Shown: positions 52,818 to 60,593, numbered from the stretch's first letter. The stretch: DNA of 60,593 nt from Prolixibacteraceae bacterium (GCA_019459485.1 JAIBEZ010000111.1:1-60593); one strand, 5' to 3'. Notes: generated from the sequence alone by a model not told the origin. Numbers and translations: made by a program.

Positions 52818-54155
52818 CTATAAACCTCCCAGCAATTTGGCATATGCTTTTTCAATTTCCTGAAATCTATAAGCTTTAATAACGGATTCCATTTTTCCGG
52901 AAATCTGTTCAAGACATAAATTTCCGAGACTACCTTCATGAGTGTGATTTATCTCACGGCTTGGCTCGTAGGTTCCTTCATTGATCTGGCCGCCAACCAT
53001 TTTATAGGCATCGCGGAACGGCACACCCTGCATTACAAGTTTATTCACATCTTCAACACTGAACACGTATTTGTACCGATCGTCGGCAAGCAGATTGGTA
53101 TTCACCGTCATGTTGTCGATGGCAAATCCGGCAATGCTGATACAATCCTGTAATTCCTGAAATGCAGGCAGGAAAACCTCTTTCAGAATTTGCAGGTCGC
53201 GGAAATAGCCGCTTGGCAGATTGTTGGTCATCAGGCTGATCTGATAAGGAATAGCCTGTATTTTATTGCAATGCGAGCGAACGAGTTCGAACACATCCGG
53301 GTTTTTCTTGTGTGGCATGATACTCGAACCGGTGGTCAGCTCGTCGGGAAGCGAAACGAAACCAAAATTCTGGCTCATGAACAAACAAACATCAAAAGCG
53401 AATTTCGAGATGGTTGCAGCGATCGACGACAAAGCAAAAGCGACTGTTTTCTCCATCTTTCCGCGTCCCATCTGGGCATAAATCACGTTGTAGTTCATCG
53501 ATTCGAAACCCAGCAAATCGGTTGTCATTTGCCTGTCGAGCGGAAAGGAAGAACCATATCCGGCAGCAGAACCAAGCGGATTCTGATTGGTAATTTTGTA
53601 AGCAGCCTGCAACAAAACCAGATCGTCAACCAAACTTTCGGCATAAGCGCTAAACCACAAACCGAAGGATGACGGCATGGCAACCTGTAAATGTGTGTAA
53701 CCAGGCATCAGGTATTGTTTGTTCGCTTCAGCTTTGGCCATCAACCGCTCAAACAACTCGTTTGTAGCAATTACTAATTTCTGAATTTCGGAACGGGTAA
53801 ACAATTTCAAATCAAGCAAAACCTGATCGTTGCGTGAACGTCCGCTGTGAATTTTTTTTCCGGTATCGCCCAATTTGCGGGTAAGCATCAGTTCCACCTG
53901 CGAATGTACATCCTCCACACCTTCCTCTATCAGGAAATCTCCGTTTTCAATCACACGATAAATTTCAACCAGTTCGGCCTGAAGTTCGGCAAACTCACCC
54001 TCCGTTAATAAATCAATGGATTCAAGCATTTTAGCATGTGCAATCGATCCAAGCACATCGTATTTCGCCAGATACAAATCGAGTTCCCGATCTTTTCCAA
54101 CCGTAAATTTTTCAATGAGTTCGTTAACAGATGTTCCTTTATCCCAGAGTTTCAT
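52818..54155 (-). CDS. argH: Argininosuccinate lyase
   Basis: Last step of arginine synthesis, cleaving argininosuccinate to arginine and fumarate. The ATG at 54155 gives 445 residues starting MKLWDKGTSVNELIEKFTVG, the typical N-terminus. An ATG 19 codons further up lies upstream of a TAnnTTTG box and is rejected. Signature motif G-S-S-I-M-P-H-K-K-N-P-D is present, as is H-S-G-R-S-R-N-D-Q. No other arg genes are adjacent. Confidence 0.95.
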   Translation of the reverse strand: MKLWDKGTSVNELIEKFTVGKDRELDLYLAKYDVLGSIAHAKMLESIDLLTEGEFAELQAELVEIYRVIENGDFLIEEGVEDVHSQVELMLTRKLGDTGKKIHSGRSRNDQVLLDLKLFTRSEIQKLVIATNELFERLMAKAEANKQYLMPGYTHLQVAMPSSFGLWFSAYAESLVDDLVLLQAAYKITNQNPLGSAAGYGSSFPLDRQMTTDLLGFESMNYNVIYAQMGRGKMEKTVAFALSSIAATISKFAFDVCLFMSQNFGFVSLPDELTTGSSIMPHKKNPDVFELVRSHCNKIQAIPYQISLMTNNLPSGYFRDLQILKEVFLPAFQELQDCISIAGFAIDNMTVNTNLLADDRYKYVFSVEDVNKLVMQGVPFRDAYKMVGGQINEGTYEPSREINHTHEGSLGNLCLEQISGKMESVIKAYRFQEIEKAYAKLLGGL

Positions 54156-54176
54156 AGTAATAGTATTTTGAAGCCT

Positions 54177-54184
54177 CAAATATA
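54177..54184 (-). promoter_or_regulatory. Possible -7 box of argH
   Basis: On the minus strand TATATTTG lies 22 bases upstream of the ATG at 54155, and downstream of the alternative ATG at 54212. It supports the shorter start. Confidence 0.55.
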
Positions 54185-54476
54185 AATCAAAATAGGGGTT
54201 TATACTTTTCAAGTGAATTTTTATTCAAATACCTCCTGATTTTTAATGTAGGTTTGATCTTTAGCCATTTCATTTGCAACCTAAATATCCTGAAGTTGCA
54301 AAAATGACACTTTCTGAAAATACTACTGTCAAATTGACTTTTGAAAATGACAAAATATCACGATATACATCTAATTACTAAGTCATTAAACTACACAAAT
54401 ACACATTTCCCGTATTGGCATTTTATTTGAAAAGCGGGTTTTGAAATAAGATTAAATTCATTGTTTAACTAAAAAA

Positions 54477-54483
54477 AAGGAGG
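54477..54483 (+). promoter_or_regulatory. Strong Shine-Dalgarno site of the heat-shock gene
   Basis: AAGGAGG (54477-54483) lies 8 bases before the ATG at 54492. Most genes in this window lack such a site, as is usual for the phylum. The 336 bases between the argH start and this gene hold no other feature that I recognise. Confidence 0.75.
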
Positions 54484-54491
54484 ACAAAACT

Positions 54492-54929
54492 ATGGCACTC
54501 ATGAAATTTCAGGATCAATTTCCGTCCATGTTCAACCGTTTTTTTGAAAACGATTTATTTGATGGGTCAACGAGAAATTTTTCAAACACAAACACAACAC
54601 TTCCTTCGGTAAACATCAGGGAAGATGAAAATGGTTTTGAAGTTGACATGGCAGCACCTGGTTTTGAAAAGAAAGATTTCAAAATCGAATTGCTGAACAA
54701 TTTGCTGACCATCTCGTCGGAGAAAAAGGTTGAAACTGAGACAAAGGAAGGACAGCAGTTTACCCGTCAGGAGTTTAGCTACCAATCTTTCAGCCGGTCG
54801 TTTACACTGCCGAATACCGTTGAAGGTGAAAAAATTCAGGCAAAGTATGAAAATGGAATACTAAAAGTGGCAATACCGAAAAAAGAGGAAGCTAAACCAA
54901 AGCCCGTAAAACAAATTGAGATTCACTAA
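54492..54929 (+). CDS. Small heat-shock protein, Hsp20 family
   Basis: 145-residue alpha-crystallin-domain chaperone. N-terminal aromatic segment (FPSMFNRFFENDLFD), core domain starting VNIREDENGFEVDMAAPGFE, an L-T-I-S-S-E-K strand, the A-x-Y-x-N-G-I-L-x-V motif (YENGILKVAIPKKE) and a basic tail with K-P-K-P-V. It holds unfolded proteins for refolding. Transcribed alone; terminated by the hairpin at 54961. The strong SD suggests high translation. Confidence 0.93.
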   Translation: MALMKFQDQFPSMFNRFFENDLFDGSTRNFSNTNTTLPSVNIREDENGFEVDMAAPGFEKKDFKIELLNNLLTISSEKKVETETKEGQQFTRQEFSYQSFSRSFTLPNTVEGEKIQAKYENGILKVAIPKKEEAKPKPVKQIEIH

Positions 54930-54960
54930 GGTTGCCATGAAAAGCAACTGATTTTTGACA

Positions 54961-55002
54961 ATAGTAAAGGGAAGCTGTCATGGTTTCCCTTTATTATTTT
55001 TA
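54961..55002 (+). terminator. Terminator after the Hsp20 gene
   Basis: TAAAGGGAA (54965-54973) pairs with TTCCCTTTA (54985-54993), loop of 11, followed by TTATTTTT. Also AATA/TATT at its base. Confidence 0.85.
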
Positions 55003-55124
55003 AGTGTGCTTAATTTTGAAATGGCAATTTCTTCCAACCCAAATATCCGATTTTCAGCAATATATTGTAACTTGCACGAACATTTTCGCATATACATTAC
55101 CATCAATTCCTTAATACATTCATT

Positions 55125-56087
55125 ATGAAACGTCGTGATTTTATCAGTAAAACAGTTTTGGCTGCTCCTGTATTCAGCCTTTTCCCAGCCGATTTGTCGC
55201 TTATTGCACGAGAATCTTCACCTGCCGGTAAGCTTGAAAAGAGGTCTCTGGGCAAAACCGGCGAGATGCTTTCCGTAATCGGTTTCGGTGGAATAATCGT
55301 TATGGATGCAACTCCGGAAGATGCTGCTGCCTCTGTGAAATTTGCCATTGATGCCGGAGTTAACCACTTCGATGTAGCTCCATCGTACGGCGATGCGGAA
55401 ATAAAACTGGGACCGGCTCTGGAACCCTATCGGAAAGACGTATTTTTGTCGTGTAAAACCGGCAAACGAACCAAAGATGATGCCCGCAAGGAATTGGAAC
55501 AATCGCTCATAAACCTGCGGACAGACCATTTTGATCTTTACCAGCTACATGCGGTAACCTCTCTTGAAGATGTTAAAACTATTTTAGGACCAGGTGGTGC
55601 AATGGAAACTTTCCTCGAAGCAAAAAAAGAGGGTAAAATCAGGTTTATCGGATTTTCTGCACATTCTGTTGAAGCAGCAATGGCTTTAATGAATGGATTC
55701 GATTTCGATTCCATCATGTTTCCTTTCAATTATGTCACCTGGAATGTCGGCAATTTTGGCCCACAGGTTCTGGGACTTGCCAAAAAGAAGGAAATGGGTA
55801 TCATTGCATTGAAAGCAATGGCAAAAGGGCCATGGCCCAAAGATGCCGACCGTTCGAAACACCCAAAATGCTGGTACGAACCCCTTTTGGGCGAAGATGA
55901 TATCAGGATGGGATTACGTTTTACTTTATCGCATCCGGTAACAAACGCGATAACGCCGGGCGACGCCGACCTGTTCAAAACCGCTATAAATATGAGAGAC
56001 ACACTCAGTCCGTTGAGCAATAAGGAAGTGGCAGCTATCAAAGTAAAAGCCGCTACTGCTACACCATTGTTCAGTTATTCCGGCTAA
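55125..56087 (+). CDS. Exported aldo/keto reductase (Tat-type signal)
   Basis: 320-residue (alpha/beta)8-barrel oxidoreductase. N-terminus MKRRDFISKTVLAAPVFSLF is a twin-arginine-type signal with R-R-D-F-I-S-K-T. The catalytic region has V-A-P-S-Y-G-D-A-E (Tyr) and a Lys in L-S-C-K-T-G-K. The NADP(H) binding part near the C-terminus is A-I-T-P-G-D-A-D. Substrate unknown. Confidence 0.9.
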   Translation: MKRRDFISKTVLAAPVFSLFPADLSLIARESSPAGKLEKRSLGKTGEMLSVIGFGGIIVMDATPEDAAASVKFAIDAGVNHFDVAPSYGDAEIKLGPALEPYRKDVFLSCKTGKRTKDDARKELEQSLINLRTDHFDLYQLHAVTSLEDVKTILGPGGAMETFLEAKKEGKIRFIGFSAHSVEAAMALMNGFDFDSIMFPFNYVTWNVGNFGPQVLGLAKKKEMGIIALKAMAKGPWPKDADRSKHPKCWYEPLLGEDDIRMGLRFTLSHPVTNAITPGDADLFKTAINMRDTLSPLSNKEVAAIKVKAATATPLFSYSG

Positions 56088-56112
56088 TCCATGTGATTTT
56101 TTAACAAAATTC

Positions 56113-56151
56113 AAAGCCTCCAAAGTATTCAAAACAATGGAGGCTTTTTTT
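56113..56151 (+). terminator. Terminator after the aldo/keto reductase gene
   Basis: AAAGCCTCCA (56113-56122) pairs with TGGAGGCTTT (56138-56147), loop of 15, followed by T residues to 56151. Confidence 0.9.
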
Positions 56152-56573
56152 ATGCGCGACTAAGAGATAAATTTTGTTGGATATCACCAAAGATGATGAA
56201 CATACTATTTAGGAACAAGCGATCAAATATTGAAGTAATTTCAGCTTGCAGAGAATTGTGCTAATTGGTGTTAGAGCGAAATGGCGATTAATTCAGACCC
56301 CAATGAATGCAATCCTTTTTCAATTTTTTCAATCTGCGCTTCGCGTGGTTTCGATTTTCGATGCAAATAATTCCACAATACTGAATGCAAAACAATAGAA
56401 TAAAATCAATTGTTTGTTGTAAAAGACAGCTCGCTGAGAATTTAAGATAAAGTACGGACTGGCTAATCGCAGATCGGCAGAACCGGGTTGTTTGATATCG
56501 GATAATAGCAAAACAAACATATACTGTTAGTAGTGGATTAATTGTTATATTTGTAATGAACTAAGAGCTGTGT
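56152..56573. other. Gene-free region before the first ATPase gene
   Basis: 422 AT-rich bases. Nothing protein-like or RNA-like was recognised. A TATATTTG (56546-56553), a full TAnnTTTG match, is 20 bases before the next ATG. Confidence 0.5.
56546..56553 (+). promoter_or_regulatory. Possible -7 box of the first DUF4143 ATPase
   Basis: TATATTTG matches TAnnTTTG and lies 20 bases before the start codon at 56574. No clear -33 box. Confidence 0.5.
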
Positions 56574-57779
56574 ATGAAATATTCGGAATTGAAGGCAGTT
56601 GTAAATGAGCAAATAGACATGCTTTACTCATTTGAATTAGGTACATCAAGGGAATTGTTGGGATCATTACCAGTTATAAACTCTCATGCCTTGGTTGTCT
56701 CAGGCATCAGACGTTGCGGAAAAAGTGTTTTGCTTCATCAATTTATCCGGAATGAAATTGATGAAGTTTTTTATTTCAATTTTGCTGATATCCGGCTTTA
56801 CGAATTTTCAGCTTCCGATTTTGTTTTGCTCGATGAAATTATAAGAGAGAGCGGCAAGAAAATTCTTTTTTTTGATGAAATACAGATTGTTAAAGGATGG
56901 GAGTTGTTTGTCAGGCAAAAATTGGATCAGTCGATAAGAATTATTATTACAGGATCAAATGCGCGCATGTTGAGCGCTGAATTAGGGACAAATTTAACTG
57001 GAAGACATATCTCCAAAGAGTTATTTCCATTCAACTACAGAGAGTTTTGTTCCTTTCACGCTATGCCGTATAACAAGGAAAGCCTTCTTTTATTTTTGAA
57101 TAACGGGGGGTTCCCTGAATTCCTGAAAACCAACAATAGTGAGCTGCTTAGTTTCCTGATAGAGGATATTATTTATCGGGATATTGCGACCCGACATGCG
57201 ATACGTGACATCTCCGGGTTGAAAAACCTTTGTATTTATGTAATATCAAATACAGCAAAACTCGTCAGTCCCAGTAAACTGACAACCATTATTGGCGTAA
57301 AATCCCCCTCAACGGTATTGGAATATTTGTCGCATTTTGAATCGAGCTACCTTTTAAACCTGATTTCCCGATTTTCATATTCGGTTAAAGGACAAATGCT
57401 GTCAGAAAAAAAAATTTATGTGGTTGATAATGGTCTCGTAAATGTCGCCTCCATCTCTGCATCGAAGGATATGGGCAGGAAATTTGAAAATGCTGTCTAT
57501 TGGAGCATCAGGAGAAAAACAAAAAATATATGGTACTTTTCTGATGGTAATTCTGAGTGCGATTTCATTTATAAGCTTGACGATAATTATTTTGCAATTC
57601 AGGTTTGTTATGAGATGAACGGAGATAATCAGGAAAGAGAAATCAATGGTCTTTTAGCTGCGCTCAAATTTTTCAATCTAAGCGAGGGCATCATTTTAAC
57701 GGTTGATCAAACAGATAAAATTCTAACCAACGGGTATAAAATCAATGTAGTTCCCGCATATCAATTTGATTTGAGCTAA
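56574..57779 (+). CDS. AAA_14/DUF4143 ATPase, type 1
   Basis: 401-residue P-loop ATPase. Walker A G-I-R-R-C-G-K-S (~44-51), Walker B I-L-F-F-D-E-I (~96-102), sensor I-I-I-T-G-S-N-A, and a C-terminal DUF4143 nuclease-like region with S-E-C-D-F-I-Y and I-Q-V-C-Y-E (PD-(D/E)xK-like layout: Asp, then E/Q-x-C/K). These proteins are widespread and multicopy in Bacteroidota; their role is not settled (mobile or defence-like suggestions exist). Ends directly at a strong terminator. Confidence 0.9.
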   Translation: MKYSELKAVVNEQIDMLYSFELGTSRELLGSLPVINSHALVVSGIRRCGKSVLLHQFIRNEIDEVFYFNFADIRLYEFSASDFVLLDEIIRESGKKILFFDEIQIVKGWELFVRQKLDQSIRIIITGSNARMLSAELGTNLTGRHISKELFPFNYREFCSFHAMPYNKESLLLFLNNGGFPEFLKTNNSELLSFLIEDIIYRDIATRHAIRDISGLKNLCIYVISNTAKLVSPSKLTTIIGVKSPSTVLEYLSHFESSYLLNLISRFSYSVKGQMLSEKKIYVVDNGLVNVASISASKDMGRKFENAVYWSIRRKTKNIWYFSDGNSECDFIYKLDDNYFAIQVCYEMNGDNQEREINGLLAALKFFNLSEGIILTVDQTDKILTNGYKINVVPAYQFDLS

Positions 57780-57780
57780 A

Positions 57781-57812
57781 AACCCCCTTGTCAGTTGCAG
57801 ACAAAGGGGGTT
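57781..57812. terminator. Strong bidirectional terminator
   Basis: AACCCCCTTGTC (57781-57792) pairs with GACAAAGGGGGTT (57800-57812), with one bulged base and a 7-base loop, and A/T tracts on both sides. It stops the + strand ATPase gene and any transcript arriving from the right. A decayed copy (ACCCTTG...CAAAAGGGGT) lies at 59659-59685. Confidence 0.88.
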
Positions 57813-57841
57813 CCAATTATCAATTACTCCATGGTTGATCC

Positions 57842-58051
57842 AACTTCACCAACGCGTGAAATACAAATGAGAATGGGTTTTATAACTTAACCAGTGCGCA
57901 AAATATAAATCAGGATGCCTGATCTAACTTTACCACTGCGTGAAATACAAATCAGGATGAGTTTTACAACTTTACCAAGGCAAGAAACACCAATCAGAAT
58001 GGTTGTTACAACTTTACCAATGCTTCAACTTGTTTACGCGGAGGCAGTTTT
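57842..58051. repeat. 42-bp tandem repeat array
   Basis: Copies start at 57842, 57884, 57926, 57968 and 58010, each 42 bases apart. The best-kept part is AACTTTACCAnnGCGTGAAA, followed by TACAAATCAGGATG or a variant. The last copy is only similar at its first ~14 bases. There are no spacers between copies. A single extra copy (41 bases) is at 59716-59756. The array is on the 3' side of the residual and intact genes read from the right. Confidence 0.92.
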
Positions 58052-58110
58052 ATAAAACAGGAAGCCTTAAATACTTTGTCACCTGTATCTGGCAAATTTC
58101 CGGTTAACTA
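58010..58110 (-). pseudogene. Residual 3' end and 3' flank of a second copy of the 247-residue gene
   Basis: 58010-58083 is nearly identical to 59757-59830: both contain TTCAACTTGTTTACGCGGAG and continue the same way. On the minus strand the homology continues through the stop codon, ending K-F-A-R-Y-R (58098 to a TGA at ~58081) against R-F-T-R-Y-K (TAA) of the intact gene at 59826-60569. Upstream coding sequence is missing; the second ATPase gene begins about 120 bases further. It is short evidence for the coding part, good evidence for the flank. Confidence 0.65.
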
Positions 58111-58230
58111 TTGTTGTTATTGGGGATTGGGAATCCCAGGATAAAAGGTGCCACGAGCACCCGGGGCAAATCGCAACCAGCTTCTGTTAAATTTTTCGGC
58201 ATATCCTAATGAGCAAGGTATAATCGGTAA

Positions 58231-59535
58231 TTATTCCGGCACTAAACACCACACTGCATACAAAGGCACCGATCTGATATGATTTTCAAAACCAAAGTTT
58301 TTCCCTGAAATGCGAATGCCATAGCTGGAGTTGTATTGTTTCATAAACATGTTGAGCGAGACTGACTTTGTCCTTTTACCTTTTTTTACTTCGACCGGAA
58401 TAACCTCGCCCGCAATCTGCACCACAAAATCCAATTCTGCGGTATTTTCATTTTTCCAGTAAAACAAAGAAAACCCATTGCAAATCAAGGCTTGTGCCAC
58501 ATAATTTTCACTTATCATCCCTAAAAACATATTATCTTCTTCCAGTGTTGACAATATGGTTTGGATTGCCATACCCGACTTCATGGTTAGCATACCGGTA
58601 TCGCCCATGTAAAGTTTAAAATCACTTAGGTCGGCATATGCAGAGACAGGCATAAATCCGTGTGAGGTTTTCTGGCATTTGAGCGCTATCCCTGCAAAAA
58701 CAAGCCATTCAATTGATTCTCCGAAAATAGTTGCGGTTCCTCCACGCTGAACAGTTTTGTATTGAAACTTGACATTTTCTTTGGCCAATTGTGCTGGTAT
58801 TGAATTATAGCAAGCCCTGATTTTAACTGTTGTTGCAGGATTTGCATATTTTGCCATATCGGCGATGTATTCATTTAAAATTCGACCCTGAACATCACTG
58901 ACTGTCAGAAAACTGGATGAGTCAATAAACTCTTTTACAGCCGCAGGCATTCCGCCTGTAATCAGATATCGTTTATAAAGTTCCAGCGCTTCGTTGTGCA
59001 AGGCAATCGGCATTACTAAATTTTGATTGAAATGAGTTAAAATATTCTGACTTAATGCTAATCGTTTCATTGCCCACATAAATTCCTCAAAATCCATCGG
59101 GAACATTGTCAACTCATCAACTTTGCCCACCGGAAATGAATATTTTTCGCGATTAACTGCAACTCCCAACAAACTACCGGCAGCAATTACATGATATTGC
59201 GGAGCTTCTTCGCAAAATGCCTTTAACGATAACAATGCACGCGAACTCGACTGTATTTCATCGAGAATAATAAGTGTTTCACCCGGAATAATGCGCACTT
59301 CAGAAACAGATTCAAGATACTGTACAATATGCATAGGATTGATGTTGCCATCGAAATACGAATTTATATGGCTATTTGTCTCTAAATTGATGTAAACAAA
59401 TTGGTTGAAATGTGAAGCGGCAAAATCCTTCAAAATATAGGTTTTCCCAACCTGCCGGGCGCCATTCAAAATCAATGGCATCCTACCAGTCTTATTTTTC
59501 CACTGGATGAGTTTTTCCTGAATCTTTCGTTTCAT
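58231..59535 (-). CDS. AAA_14/DUF4143 ATPase, type 2
   Basis: The ATG at 59535 gives 434 residues starting MKRKIQEKLIQWKNKTGRMP, the family's usual start; 24 upstream codons are part of a palindrome. Walker A N-G-A-R-Q-V-G-K-T (~24-32), Walker B L-I-I-L-D-E-I-Q, and G-S-L-L-G motif (sensor). The C-terminal DUF4143 part has A-E-L-D-F-V-V-Q-I and V-I-P-V-E-V-K-K-G-K, a PD-(D/E)xK-like set. It differs from the ATPase at 56574. A 20-bp inverted repeat lies directly upstream (59568-59615). It is placed between an intact gene and a duplicate of that gene's 3' flank. Confidence 0.9.
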   Translation of the reverse strand: MKRKIQEKLIQWKNKTGRMPLILNGARQVGKTYILKDFAASHFNQFVYINLETNSHINSYFDGNINPMHIVQYLESVSEVRIIPGETLIILDEIQSSSRALLSLKAFCEEAPQYHVIAAGSLLGVAVNREKYSFPVGKVDELTMFPMDFEEFMWAMKRLALSQNILTHFNQNLVMPIALHNEALELYKRYLITGGMPAAVKEFIDSSSFLTVSDVQGRILNEYIADMAKYANPATTVKIRACYNSIPAQLAKENVKFQYKTVQRGGTATIFGESIEWLVFAGIALKCQKTSHGFMPVSAYADLSDFKLYMGDTGMLTMKSGMAIQTILSTLEEDNMFLGMISENYVAQALICNGFSLFYWKNENTAELDFVVQIAGEVIPVEVKKGKRTKSVSLNMFMKQYNSSYGIRISGKNFGFENHIRSVPLYAVWCLVPE

Positions 59536-59567
59536 ATTGTAAGCGTATATCAGAACTTCAAAAATAC

Positions 59568-59615
59568 CAATTGCTATGAATAAATCAAAATATTCTGATT
59601 TATTCATAGTAATTG
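59568..59615. repeat. 20-bp inverted repeat upstream of the ATPase gene
   Basis: CAATTGCTATGAATAAATCA (59568-59587) and TGATTTATTCATAGTAATTG (59596-59615) are reverse complements with one mismatch, 8-base loop. It starts 33 bases upstream of the ATPase ATG. It could be an operator, an RNA hairpin or a terminal repeat. Confidence 0.88.
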
Positions 59616-59658
59616 ATCAAAGAAAGGGAATTGAGTTGATGTTCAGGTATTCCAATTT

Positions 59659-59830
59659 ACCCTTGCCGTTACAGACAAAAGGGGTCACAATTATCAATTG
59701 CTCCATGGTTGATCCAACTTTACCAAGGCATGAAATACAAATGAGAAAGGTTTTACAACTTTACCAATGCTTCAACTTGTTTACGCGGAGGCAGTTTTAT
59801 AAAACCGGGAGCCTTAAATACTTTATTACT
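59659..59830. repeat. Second copy of the 3' flank block
   Basis: This block repeats parts of 57781-58083: the decayed terminator stem, the AATTATCAATT(G/A)CTCCATGG segment, one 41-base unit of the tandem repeat and the segment after it. It lies directly after the stop of the 247-residue gene on the minus strand and so is the original 3' flank in its natural place. Confidence 0.85.
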
Positions 59831-60569
59831 TGTATCTTGTAAACCTCAGCGAACCTACCTGCTTGTACTGCGGGCTGGTTGCTTCGAATACCGACTTAAT
59901 ATACATTTTAACGGCAGCGGCTGCATCAACCAGGCCGGTGGTTTCTTTATACAGAATGGCATTGCGGCTTATGCGAAGATTGCTTAGCGGAATTTCGGCG
60001 TTGATCACCGTCGTATTTTTGGCAAACATATCCTCATAAAGTGCAGTCAAAGCAGCAACTGTTAATTCACTTTCGTTGGGTGCATATTCGGGGATGTAAG
60101 CCAACAATTTGATGAGTTTGTCGAAGTTTTCCAACTGGCTGTCGATGCTCATTTGTGAAGACGAAACTTCAACAATTTCCTTTCCTTCGGCCAAAGCAGC
60201 CTGCTTGTCCTCTTCCGAAATTCTCGGAGTGGCGCGGCGTCCCTGCAACTTACGGATAATTGCTGCAACCTGATCTTTCGTTTGTTTGGAAACTCCCGAC
60301 GACTTTACGGCATTCCCAATACGGGTTACCAGCTTGCGAAAGGGCTTAAATACCATTCCACGCATCGAAAGTGAATTGGAATAAGTGCCCTCAGCGCTGT
60401 TGACCGAGGTCAAACAGTCTTTCGCCTGACCCAGGACACCACCCAAACCCTCAAGTTGAATAACGGGATTACTTGGTTGATAAATTGCGCCATACGATGA
60501 GCAGATTGCTACCAGTTGCGCAAAATTGGCCACATTTTTAGCGTGGCCTGTTTCTGAAGTTTTTGCCAT
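59826..60569 (-). CDS. Cytosolic protein of unknown function, 247 residues
   Basis: No named family recognised. There is no signal peptide. The product is largely helical: an N-terminal part with NVANFAQLVAICSSYGAIYQ and PSNPVIQLEGL, a basic middle (SKQTKDQVAAIIRKLQGRRA, RISEEDKQAALAEG), and a C-terminal region ELTVAALTALYEDMFAKNTT ending L-R-F-T-R-Y-K. Similar proteins of this length occur in several Bacteroidota, to my recollection without a function. The start ATG (60569) is 24 bases from the window end. A partial second copy of its 3' end and flank lies at 58010-58110. Confidence 0.75.
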   Translation of the reverse strand: MAKTSETGHAKNVANFAQLVAICSSYGAIYQPSNPVIQLEGLGGVLGQAKDCLTSVNSAEGTYSNSLSMRGMVFKPFRKLVTRIGNAVKSSGVSKQTKDQVAAIIRKLQGRRATPRISEEDKQAALAEGKEIVEVSSSQMSIDSQLENFDKLIKLLAYIPEYAPNESELTVAALTALYEDMFAKNTTVINAEIPLSNLRISRNAILYKETTGLVDAAAAVKMYIKSVFEATSPQYKQVGSLRFTRYK

Positions 60570-60593
60570 AAATAAGTGATTTTTAATGAATAA

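Noticed and set aside
54156-54212. Longer argH start
   Set aside because: The upstream ATG precedes a TAnnTTTG box and the family normally starts at MKLW.
57842-58051. Possible CRISPR array
   Set aside because: Units are 42 bases and directly contiguous, with no unique spacers, and copies are diverged. No cas genes are present.

Overview
The window is a stretch of chromosome from a member of the Bacteroidota, most likely Bacteroidia near the Marinilabiliales/Prolixibacteraceae (the rank below phylum is inference). Supporting signs are the rpmB-rpmG-DUF4295-ftsY-rimO gene order, a type IX secretion C-terminal sorting domain, a BACON domain, DUF6934, a fused CcoN-CcoO cytochrome oxidase, several -7 boxes of the phylum's TAnnTTTG type, and start codons mostly without a Shine-Dalgarno sequence.

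Layout. 1-1077: end of the rpsF-rpsR-rplI ribosomal operon (rpsF is cut by the window edge). 1307-2197: a secreted protein of unknown function flanked by related palindromes. 2295-7008 (minus): the 2-oxoglutarate dehydrogenase genes odhA and odhB, separated by a two-gene DUF6934 cassette. 7208-12614: an alpha/beta hydrolase, a ParE/RelE-type toxin-antitoxin pair followed by a broken second copy of the hydrolase tail, then a secreted serine hydrolase, a polysaccharide deacetylase and an unknown lipoprotein. 12683-15819 (minus): rpmB, rpmG, DUF4295, ftsY, rimO. 16012-21491: housekeeping genes including coaD, a Nudix hydrolase, pyrE and birA. 21590-27130: rsfS, ftsH, a LUD-domain protein, a DUF2007 protein and the phosphatidylethanolamine pathway genes cdsA, psd, pssA. 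27153-30848 (minus): a large leucine-rich-repeat, T9SS-exported protein and an unknown exported protein. 31164-46178: a 15-kb, all-plus-strand respiratory block with copper loading (ccoI, ccoS), a cbb3 oxidase (fused ccoNO, ccoQ, ccoP), its assembly factors (ccoG, ccoH, a TauE/SafE-like protein, SCO), a complete caa3-type A2 oxidase (ctaD, E, F, C), heme o synthase (ctaB), and a DUF302/HMA-lipoprotein pair. 46239-52432 (minus): glutamate synthase gltB/gltD. 52818-56087: argH, a small heat-shock protein, an aldo/keto reductase. 56574-60569: two different AAA/DUF4143 ATPases, a 42-bp tandem repeat array and a 247-residue protein whose 3' flank exists twice.

The core is conventional: translation, TCA cycle, respiration, nitrogen assimilation and phospholipid synthesis. 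The respiratory block would let the cell place both a high-affinity and a low-affinity terminal oxidase with the copper and heme chaperones they need. No complex III genes are present here, so the electron donor path lies elsewhere.

The unusual material is in small insertions. At two places (8.1-8.9 kb and 57.8-59.8 kb) an accessory gene or gene pair sits between an intact gene and a second copy of that gene's 3' end, in the same topology. A third accessory pair with its own promoter splits odhA from odhB, and a palindromic repeat is inserted in frame in odhB itself. Several short dispersed repeat families occupy intergenic gaps. No tRNA, rRNA, CRISPR array, transposase or prophage gene was found.
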